Positions 38,901 to 50,900 of a DNA stretch of 64,000 nt are shown here, piece by piece; within the stretch, counting starts at the first letter, position 1; each line of letters begins with the position of its first letter. A program made the position numbers and the translations under genes. The DNA comes from Glandiceps talaboti (lineage: Eukaryota; Hemichordata; Enteropneusta; Spengelidae), in assembly GCF_964340395.1 (NCBI RefSeq), contig NC_135551.1:1424001-1488000 (forward strand). Reading direction: 5' to 3'. The notes beneath the pieces were generated by a model. That model was not told the DNA's origin. It was given only the letters and a program-made list of their open reading frames with translations, and searched no databases.

Positions 38901-41900
38901 TACCAGTAAGTAGAACACTAGGTATGTGTTCTCCTCATAGCACATTACTATAGAAACTGATGGTTAAAGTACCAGTAAGTAGAATACTAGGTATGTGTTC
39001 TCCTCATCATAGCACATTACTATAGAAACTGATGGTTAAAGTACCAGTAAGTAGAATACTAGGTATGTGTTCTCCTCATAGCACATACTATAGAAACTGA
39101 TGGTTAAAGTACCAGTAAGTAGAATTCTAGGTATGTGTTCTCCTCATAGCAAATTACTATAGAAACTGATGGTTAAAGTACCAGTAAGTAGAATACTAGG
39201 TATGTGTTCTCCTCATAGCACATACTATAGATACTGATGGTTAAAGTACCAGTAAGTAGAATACTAGGTATGTGTTCTCCTCATAGCACATTACTATAGA
39301 AACTGATGGTTAAAGTACCAGTAAGTAGAACACTAGGTATGCGTTCTCCTCATACCACATTACTATAGAAACTGATGGTTAAAGTACCAGTAAGTAGAAT
39401 ACTAGGTATGTGTTCTCCTCATAGCACATACTATACAAACTGATGGTTAAAGTACCAGTAAGTTGAATACTAGGTATGCATTCTCCTCATAGCACATACT
39501 ATAGAAACTGATGGTTAACGTACCAGTAAGTAGAATACTAGGTATGTGTTCTCCTCATAGCACATACTAGAGAAACTGATGGTTAAAGTACCAGTAAGTA
39601 GAACACTAGGTATGCGTTCTCCTCATAGCACATTACTATAGAAACTGATGGTTAAAGTACCAGTAAGTAGAATACTAGGTATGCGTTCTCCTCATAGCAC
39701 ATACTATAGAAACTAATGGTTAAAGTACCAGTAAGTAGAATACTAGGTATGCGTTCTCCTCATAGCAGATACTATAGAAACTAATGGTTAAAGTACCAGT
39801 AAGTAGAATACTAGGTGTGCGTTCTCCTCATAGCACATACTATAGAAACTAATGGTTAAAGTACCAGTAAGTAGAATACTAGGTATGCGTTCTCCTCATA
39901 GCACATACTATAGAAACTAATGGTTAAAGTACCAGTAAGTAGAATACTAGGTATGCGTTCTCCTCATAGCACATACTATAGAAACTAATGGTTAAAGTAC
40001 CAGTAAGTAGAATACTAGGTGTGCGTTCTCCTCATAGCACATACTATAGAAACTAATGGTTAAAGTACCAGTAAGTAGAATACTAGGTATGCGTTCTCCT
40101 CATAGCACATACTATAGAAACTAATGGTTAAAGTACCAGTAAGTAGAATACTAGGTATGCGTTCTCCTCATAGCACATTACTATAGAAACTGATGGTTAA
40201 AGTACCAGTAAGTAGAATACTAGGTATGTGTTCTCCTCATAGCACATTACTATAGAAACTGATGGTTAAAGTACCAGTAAGTAGAATACTAGGTGTGCGT
40301 TCTCCTCATAGCAGATACTATAGAAACTAATGGTTAAAGTACCAGTAAGTAGAATACTAGGTGTGCGTTCTCCTCATAGCACATACTATAGAAACTAATG
40401 GTTAAAGTACCAGTAAGTAGAATACTAGGTATGCGTTCTCCTCATAGCACATACTATAGAAACTGATGGTTAAAGTACCAGTAAGTAGAATACTAGCTAT
40501 GCATTCTCCTCATAGCACATTACTATAATATAGAAACTGATGGTTAAAGTACCAGTAAGTAGAATACTAGGTATGCATTCTCCTCATAGCACATACTATA
40601 GAAACTGATGGTTAAAGTACCAGTAAGTAGAATACTAGGTATGCGTTCTCCTCATAGCACATACTATAGAAACTGATGGTTAAAGTACCAGTAAGTAGAA
40701 TACTAGGTATGCGTTCTCCTCATAGCACATTACTATAGAAACTGATGGTTAAAGTATCAGTAAGTAGAATACTAGGTATGCGTTCTCCTCATAGCACATA
40801 CTATAGAAACTGATGGTTAAAGTACCAGTAAGTAGAATACTAGGTATGTGTTCTCCTCATAGCACATTACTATAGAAACTGATGGTTAAAGTACCAGTAA
40901 GTAGAATACTAGGTATGCATTCTCCTCATAGCACATACTATAGAAACTGATGGTTAAAGTACCAGTAAGAAGAATACTAGGTATGCATTCTCCTCATAGC
41001 ACAGTACTATAGAAACTGATGGTTAAAGTACCAGTAAGTAGAATACTAGGTATGTGTTCTCCTCATAGCACATTACTATAGAAACTGATGGTTAAAGTAC
41101 CAGTAAGTAGAATACTAGGTATGCATTCTCCTCATAGCACATACTATAGAAATTGATGGTTAAAGTACCAGTAAGTAGAACACTAGGTATGCGTTCTCCT
41201 CATACCACATTACTATAGAAACTGATGGTTAAAGTACCAGTAAGTAGAATACTAGGTATGTGTTCTCCTCATAGCACATACTATAGAAACTGATGGTTAA
41301 AGTACCAGTAAGTAGAATACTAGGTATGTATTCTCCTCATAGCACATACTATAGAAACTGATGGTTAACGTACCAGTAAGTAGAATACTAGGTATGCGTT
41401 CTCCTCATAGCACATTACTATAGAAACTGATGGTTAAAGTACCAGTAAGTAGAATACTAGGTATGCGTTCTCCTCATAGCACATACTATAGAAACTAATG
41501 GTTAAAGTACCAGTAAGTAGAATACTAGGTATGCGTTCTCCTCATAGCACATTACTATAGAAACTGATGGTTAAAGTACCAGTAAGTAGAATACTAGGTA
41601 TGCGTTCTCCTCATAGCACATACTATAGAAACTGATGGTTAAAGTACCAGTAAGTAGAATACTAGGTATGCGTTCTCCTCATAGCAGATACTATAGAAAC
41701 TAATGGTTAAAGTACCAGTAAGTAGAATACTAGGTGTGCGTTCTCCTCATAGCACATACTATAGAAACTAATGGTTAAAGTACCAGTAAGTAGAATACTA
41801 GGTATGCGTTCTCCTCATAGCACATACTATAGAAACTGATGGTTAAAGTACCAGTAAGTAGAATACTAGCTATGCATTCTCCTCATAGCACATACTATAG

Positions 41901-44900
41901 AAACTGATGGTTAAAGTACCAGTAAGTAGAATACTAGGTATGCGTTCTCCTCATAGCACATACTATAGAAACTGATGGTTAAAGTACCAGTAAGTAGAAT
42001 ACTAGGTATGCGTTCTCCTCATAGCACATTACTATAGAAACTGATGGTTAAAGTATCAGTAAGTAGAATACTAGGTATGCGTTCTCCTCATAGCACATAC
42101 TATAGAAACTGATGGTTAAAGTACCAGTAAGTAGAATACTAGGTATGTGTTCTCCTCATAGCACATTACTATAGAAACTGATGGTTAAAGTACCAGTAAG
42201 TAGAATACTAGGTATGCATTCTCCTCATAGCACATACTATAGAAACTGATGGTTAAAGTACCAGTAAGTAGAATACTAGGTATGCGTTCTCCTCATAGCA
42301 CATTACTATAGAAACTGATGGTTAAAGTACCAGTAAGTAGAATACTAGGTATGCATTCTCCTCATAGCACAGTACTATAGAAACTGATGGTTAAAGTACC
42401 AGTAAGTAGAATACTATGTATGCGTTCTCCTCATAGCACATTACTATAGAAACTGATGGTTAAAGTACCAGTAAGTAGAATACTAGGTATGCGTTCTCCT
42501 CATAGCACATTACTATAGAAACTGATGGTTAAAGTACCAGTAAGTAGAATACTAGGTATGCTTTCTCCTCATAGCACATACTATAGAAACTGATGGTTAA
42601 AGTACCAGTAAGTAGAATACTAGGTATGCGTTCTCCTCATAGCACATACTATAGAAACTGATGGTTAAAGTACCAGTAAGTAGAATACTAGGTATGCGTT
42701 CTCCTCATAGCACATACTATAGAAACTGATGGTTAAAGTACCAGTAAGTAGAATACTAGGTATGCATTCTCCTCATAGCACAGTACTATAGAAACTGATG
42801 GTTAAAGTACCAGTAAGTAGAATACTAGGTATGCATTCTCCTCATAGCACATACTATAGAAACTGATGGTTAAAGTACCAGTAAGTAGAATACTAGGTAC
42901 GTGTTCTCCTCATAGCACATTACTATAGAAACTGATGGTTAAAGTACCAGTAAGTAGAATACTAGGTATGCGTTCTCCTCATAACACATTACTATAGAAA
43001 CTGATGGTTAAAGTTCCAGTAAGTAGAATACTAGGTATGCGTTCTCCTCATAGCACATTACTATAGAAACTGATGGTTAAAGTACCAGTAAGTAGAATAC
43101 TAGGTATGTGTTCTCTTCATAGCACATTACTATAGAAACTGATGGTTAAAGTACCAGTAAGTAGAATACTAGGTATGTGTTCTCCTCATAGCACATTACT
43201 ATAGAAACTGATGGTTAAAGTACCAGTAAGTAGAATACTAGGTATGTGTTCTCCTCATAGCACATTACTATACAAACTGATGGTTAAAGTACCAGTAAGT
43301 AGAATACTAGGTATGTGTTCTCCTCATAGCACATACTATAGAAACTGATGGTTAAAGTACCAGTAAGTAGAATACTAGCTATGCATTCTCCTCATAGCAC
43401 ATTACTATAATATAGAAACTGATGGTTAAAGTATCAGTAAGTAGAATACTAGCTATGCATTCTCCTCATAGCACATTACTATAATATAGAAACTGATGGT
43501 TAAAGTACCAGTAAGTAGAATACTAGCTATGCATTCTCCTCATAGCACATTACTATAATATAGAAACTGATGGTTAAAGTACCAGTAAGTAGAATACTAG
43601 CTATGCATTCTCCTCATAGCACATTACTATAATATAGAAACTGATGGTTAAAGTACCAGTAAGTAGAATACTAGGTATGTGTTCTCCTCATAGCACATAC
43701 TATAGAAACTGATGGTTAAAGTATCAGTAAGTAGAATACTAGGTATGCGTTCTCCTCATAGCACATTACTATAGAAACTGATGGTTAAAGTACCAGTAAG
43801 TAGAATACTAGGTATGTGTTCTCCTCATAGCACATTACTATAGAAACTGATGGTTAAAGTACCAGTAAGTAGAATACTATGTATGTGTTCTCCTCATAGC
43901 ACATTACTATAGAAACTGATGGTTAAAGTACCAGTAAGTAGAATACTAGGTATGTGTTCTCCTCATAGCACATTACTATAGAAACTGATGGTTAAAGTAC
44001 CAGTAAGTAGAATACTAGGTATGTGTACTCCTCATAGCACATACTATAGAAACTGATGGTTAAAGTACCAGTAAGTAGAATACTAGCTATGCATTCTCCT
44101 CATAGCACATTACTATAATATAGAAACTGATGGTTAAAGTACCAGTAAGTAGAATACTAGGTATGCATTCTCCTCATAGCACATACTATAGAAACTGATG
44201 GTTAAAGTACCAGTAAGTAGAATACTAGGTATGCGTTCTCCTCATAGCACATACTATAGAAACTGATGGTTAAAGTACCAGTAAGTAGAAGACTAGGTAT
44301 GCGTTCTCCTCATAGCACATACTATAGAAACTGATGGTTAAAGTACCAGTAAGTAGAATACTAGGTATGTGTTCTCCTCATAGCACATTACTATAGAAAC
44401 TGATGGTTAAAGTACCAGTAAGTAGAATACTAGGTATGCATTCTCCTCATAGCACATACTATAGAAACTGATGGTTAAAGTACCAGTAAGTAGAATACTA
44501 GGTATGCATTCTCCTCATAGCACAGTACTATAGAAACTGATGGTTAAAGTACCAGTAAGTAGAATACTAGGTATGCGTTCTCCTCATAGCACATTACTAT
44601 AGAAACTGATGGTTAAAGTACCAGTAAGTAGAATACTAGGTATGCGTTCTCCTCATAGCACATTACTATAGAAACTGATGGTTAAAGTACCAGTAAGTAG
44701 AATACTAGGTATGCGTTCTCCTCATAGCACATACTATAGAAACTGATGGTTAAAGTACCAGTAAGTAGAATACTAGGTATGCGTTCTCCTCATAGCACAT
44801 ACTATAGAAACTGATGGTTAAAGTACCAGTAAGTAGAATACTAGGTATGCGTTCTCCTCATAGCACATACTATAGAAACTGATGGTTAAAGTACCAGTAA

Positions 44901-47900
44901 GTAGAATACTAGGTATGCATTCTCCTCATAGCACATACTATAGAAACTGATGGTTAAAGTACCAGTAAGTAGAATACTAGGTATGTGTTCTCCTCATAGC
45001 ACATTACTATAGAAACTGATGGTTAAAGTACCAGTAAGTAGAATACTAGGTATGCGTTCTCCTCATAACACATTACTATAGAAACTGATGGTTAAAGTTC
45101 CAGTAAGTAGAATACTAGGTATGCGTTCTCCTCATAGCACATTACTATAGAAACTGATGGTTAAAGTACCAGTAAGTAGAATACTAGGTATGTGTTCTCC
45201 TCATAGCACATTACTATAGAAACTGATGGTTAAAGTACCAGTAAGTAGAATACTAGGTATGTGTTCTTCTCATAGCACATTACTATAGAAACTGATGGTT
45301 AAAGTACCAGTAAGTAGAATACTAGGTATGTGTTCTCCTCATAGCACATTACTATAGAAACTGATGGTTAAAGTACCAGTAAGTTGAATACTAGGTATGT
45401 GTTCTCCTCATAGCACATACTATAGAAACTGATGGTTAAAGTACCAGTAAGTAGAATACTAGGTATGTGTTCTCCTCATAGCACATTACTATAGAAACTG
45501 ATGGTTAAAGTACCAGTAAGTAGAATACTAGGTATGTGTTCTCCTCATAGCACATTACTATAGAAACTGATGGTTAAAGTACCAGTAAGTAGAATACTAG
45601 GTATGTGTTCTCCTCATAGCACATTACTATAGAAACTGATGGTTAAAGTACCAGTAAGTAGAATACTAGGTATGTGTTCTCCTCATAGCACATACTATAG
45701 AAACTGATGGTTAAAGTACCAGTAAGTAGAATACTACAGGTGTCTCTTATAATATGCTACCTCTCATTAATCTCGCATGGCCATTACGCGATCATAAAAC
45801 GTATTCCTAAATTTATGAACAATATCGAAATTAATGCCACAGAGAGTGCAATTTTTGCTTAACTAGAACAATTTAAAGCACATGAACATTCCTGTACATT
45901 TAATTGAATACAGTGCATAAAATAAGGACGCACTCATGCATTTTTCAGCTGAAGGTTAAAAGTTTGAATATGTCACTGAGTGATATGTAAATAGTAAACA
46001 TTTTCATCATACTACAGAGCAAACGCGCACTCTGATTGGATGATAAAGTTAAGGCTGACATGTAAACAACCACATTGCAGTCACTTGAGAGGTGTGTGAT
46101 ACGATGCTCGACAGTATATTGCAGAAGTGATGTTATTTTGAAATGAAACAGCATTTTTAGACATTGAAAAATAATTTGTAGTCACAGGTGATATGTATAA
46201 GTATGTTATTTGCCAATTACTGTTCCACATCTTGCTATGCAAGGTAATTTTTATGTTATAATGGCTCGCCTTGAGGGACTCGAGAAGTTAAAATTCAGAG
46301 AGAAAAGGGAACTTTTTAAAAAAAGAAAGAATTACTATTGAGAAAACGAGAGGAGCACACACTCAACGACTGGATAGGGGAACTGGAGAGAGAAATTGAT
46401 GATGTTACTGTCGGCTATGGTGATCGGACATTAAACTTTGGTGAATAAAAGACATGCTGTAACTGGAATGTGGTTTATGTAGATATTTTAACTTGAGTAA
46501 AAAACTTCTACACTCAGCTTGTGACACTTGATGTCAGTATTACAGAAATATGCATTAATGTAGAATATATTGATTTACCTCAGAATGGAAGGTCTTCAAG
46601 GCTTTTCTGATTGGCTGCTTTAACTGAGTCTCTCCTTTCACCACCAATTCAAGGAAACCACTGTCATCAACAGCCTGTCATACAATAAATAACTATATTA
46701 CTCAGTGTTTGATCTAAGATTTGTAAAATGGGTCATAAAATTAATGCTAAACATCAAAACTTCAAAGGTATGTATGTCACAACACTACCGAAGTCGTGAG
46801 TGTATTGTTGAATAAATCTGCTGATTTACCATTGCAAACTGTATTTTTAATTTTTTCTATACTTACTTATTTTGTATTAAGACACGTATTATATTTTGTA
46901 ATGCTCATTTAAAAGCTGCAAGAATACTATTTTATTTAATACAAAGGCTGGGACACTAAGCCCAACCGGGCAGACAGTTGTAACTCTCCACGGTATATTA
47001 CCAAAAACAAGTCGAATAATGGTGACTGTCTCGATTGCCATTCCATATTGAGTAAAACTAAAGGTCGACACGCCACACAACACCTGGCTAATCCTAACAA
47101 ACTGATTTGGGGGGCTGCCACCATGGGGCTTGCTGGCTGTAACCCGGAATGTGGGACATGGAATAAGGCGGTGAAGACTCAAACGCAGACCATGCACCGT
47201 CTGATGCTCCACCCTGTTTGCAGTACGTGCCCCACTGGTGGCTGGCAACACTTGGGTACCACGCTTTCCATGATGTCATTTCACTCAAACAGGCGAGTGG
47301 CTTCAGAAAATGACTGTTCGCTACGACACCTGCATATGGAGCTCATTCCCCTTCTTTAATGACATATCTTGTCTCCAAGTCATCTGATTTGGGGATCATG
47401 GCATAGTCATCTAATCATGGTTAATGCCAGGGGGATGACTCCCTTCAACTACATGGGCTGCAATCCGAAACCAAGCACTGACACTGATATCCAGTTACAC
47501 TAATATATATACTAAGTAACATATCCACTCAGCCTTTCACTGCTATTGTACAGAGAGTGAACTGAACAAGCACCATCACTCAAGTTAAACATATTCCTAC
47601 CTACCCTCTACTAATTACACACCTTGCATGTACCATACCCACTCCTATACATAATACTCCACTCACACACAATGCTCTGATCTCACAATGTACCACAGGC
47701 TACCACCGAACAGGTACCACGCACTCCATCGTCAGGAGACCCGCCCAGGGCACACTCCATGACTTGGTAGTTTGCTATGACACCTGCCAATTATCAGACA
47801 TACAGAAAGACAGAAATGATTAGAAGAATAAAAGAATGAGCTAATGTTATCAATAAACACAGTAAGGGGGCTGCCACCATGGGGCTCGCTGGCTGTAATC

Positions 47901-50900
47901 ATGCAGGCACATGGGACATGGACCACGGCGGTGCAAGACTCAAACACAGACCTTGCACCGTCCGATGCTCTACCCTATTTGCAGTACATGCTCCGCTGGT
48001 GGCTGACAATTAACACTCGGGTACCATGCCTTTCATGATGTGAGGTCACTCAAACAGGTGAGTGGCTTCACAACATGGCTGTTCGCTAGCTATGACCCCT
48101 GCACTTGGAGCTCGTCACCCCTTCTTCATGGCATATCTTGTCCCCGAGTCGATTTATTGGCATTGATTCGAACTAACCAAGACCACAAGAACTAAGGCTA
48201 ACCAAGAAGGAGAACTCCTCTTCTTCCCCTATATTCTCTTTAAGTCCTGATATACAGTCTTCAACACTAGCATTAGGTGTCTCTACTACACCGGCTTCAG
48301 CACATGATGTCTTAAACTTCTTTAATGCATCAACATAACACTCATTGCATTCTTGGGCTTTCTTGACTGGAAGGTTACACTTGTGAAACAAATCATCAAA
48401 CTGTGGGAAAATGAACAGGTACACAATGATTACATAAATGTGGTGTATTTGAAATATTTGTTCAATAAAACATAATGTAAGGTGATTTTAGGTGATAAGA
48501 AAGGTTACTGAATGACAAATCGTTTGTGATTGGATGAAGTCATTATAAACAGAGACCGTTCATTGGCTTTGGTGTTTCTTTAGATTTTATTGACGGGGAG
48601 GTGGGAGGGGGACTAATTAGCAACACATACCTCAGGAATGTAAACTTCTTGGAACTCTTCAAAGTCATCATCTATTTTGGGCTTGGCTTTCCTTTTCCTT
48701 TTGACTTTTCTTTTCTGTTTCATTTCCATTTTTTCCAGTGCTTTGTTTTTCAGTTTTCTTTCAATAAGATGTCGTAGCAAGGACTGTATAGCTGTATGTA
48801 CACTTCCATCAGCATCCTTAGCTGACACCATTACACTGAGAAAGAGAAGTATGACTGTCATCTTTGGATAGTTAAATATTATTCCCCAAAATTGGTCATT
48901 ATTCAGCTGAAGAAAAGATTAGTTGCCTACGAAGGCCTATAGTCACTACTAGTAGAGGACAAGTAATGAGTATTTATCGACAGAATCAAGAAAGATATTG
49001 GAGAATAATATAATGATAGCCAACAGTGTAAGTCAAGAAATATTTGGCAAATAATCCTAATGGTGATTTTGAATGTTCTGACTCATAGAATAGAACTAAT
49101 AATGTACATGTAGATGTGTGTTGTTCTCATGTACAATGACCAGGATATAACCACTGTATTTTCTGTTTTGTGGTGAAATCCTGGTAAATCTGTTAACAGC
49201 TGTGTGCCCTCTACACCAACTTGACACAGTACTGACACACATCAAACCAAAACTTCATTTTCCTTAGACTATCTCTTATTATATAGTGGCTATATGGTGA
49301 ATCATATGTGATGTCTTTTGTTACCGGCTACATTGCTTGATAAGTTGTCAAACTATAGCAAAACTGGAGAATATTTAAAGCTATTTTAATAGTTCCCAGC
49401 TGCCCCCACTCCCACCCCCACCCCCACCCCCACCCCCACTCCCACCCCCACTAATAAGAATTTGACACTATTGATTTCCAAAATTTAACATTCACTTTTT
49501 TTTTGCAACATTGCTACCAACCTTCCAACAAATCCATGTTGTTCAGCAATTTTCTCCATGATTATAACTTCCTGAGGTCTGTAGTATTCTTCATCTTCAT
49601 ACATTGCCTTGGTTACATCATCCATTCTGTTAGAATCTAGATTTTTATCCTTCTCATCTATAGAGTTGATATGTTCACTATCCTGCTGTGAATCTTCTAA
49701 TTCTTCTTGTTCATTTGAATCATCTGCAAATTGAATTCTTTTGTTTGTATCTCTCACATCGTCATTTTCCTCCCCATCTTGGCCTTCTTCTTTTTCATCT
49801 TTTTCTTCCATTGTGTCTTCTTTCTTGGACTTCTCTCTTTCTTCAACCTTGTAGATATGAATTACAAACTTGCATTAACAATTTTGTTATTAGATTGGTA
49901 TCTCTGCTTTTGAACGATCTTGAAAGACTTGTCTCAATGACAGTTTAAAGGGATGGTCAATTAGTTCAGTATTCAATCCAAAATTATTATTATTTGAATT
50001 AGTAGCTATAAAATACCATACCACTATGACTCCTACAGTATAGTTTTTTCCCAAATACACTAAAGGACTGGAATGAACTACCAAACTTCATCATAAAACT
50101 TCCAGCACTACAGTAAAGCAACAATGCTAAAATACTTGTTACGCATCCTACTATTTTACATTATAGATTGCAGAATATAGGTGGATGTAGGTTTGCATTG
50201 TTGGTAGCTGTCTTAAACAGTACTGAATAGGCTTTGATGAGATTAAGTGTAGAAGTACAAGTAGAAGGATGAGACACTATGACGCTGTGTGATCAATGAT
50301 CATCAACAACAATGATCTATAGGAATATTAGTACTCATATCAACATAGTAATGATGTATAGGAATATTAGTACTCATATCAACACAGTAATGATCTATGG
50401 GAATATTAGTACTCATATCAACATAGTAATGATGTATGGGAATATTAGTACTCATATCAACATAGTAATGATGTATGGGAATATTAGTACTCATATCAAC
50501 ATAGTAATGATCTATAGGAATATTAGTACTCATATCAACACAGTAATGATCTATAGGAATATTAGTACTCATATCAACATAGTAATGATCTATAGGAATA
50601 TTAGTACTCATATCAACACAGTAATGATGTATGGGAATATTAGTACTCATATCAACACAGTAATGATGTATAGGAATATTAGTACTCATCAACACAGTAA
50701 TGATCTATAGGAATATTAGTACTCATATCAACATAGTAATGATCTATAGGAATATTAGTACTCATCAACACAGTAATGATCTATAGGAATATTAGTACTC
50801 ATATCAACACAGTAATGATCTATAGGAATATTAGTACTCATATCAACACAGCAATGATCTATAGGAATATTAGTACTCATATCAACACAGTAATGATATA

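Noticed and set aside
23464-45737. CRISPR array, because of regular direct repeats
   Set aside because: Whole units are repeated with no unique spacers, and the setting is a eukaryotic intron.
47048-47359. Plus ORF of 103 codons
   Set aside because: Mostly copy 2 of the dimeric element and not conserved as a frame in copies 1 and 3.
48173-48861. A two-exon secreted protein starting at ATG 48861 with a signal peptide
   Set aside because: The apparent signal peptide codons are the pyrimidine tract and acceptor (CTTTCTCAG) of exon D, and the following SAKD completes the Rab G5 motif in phase with exon C.
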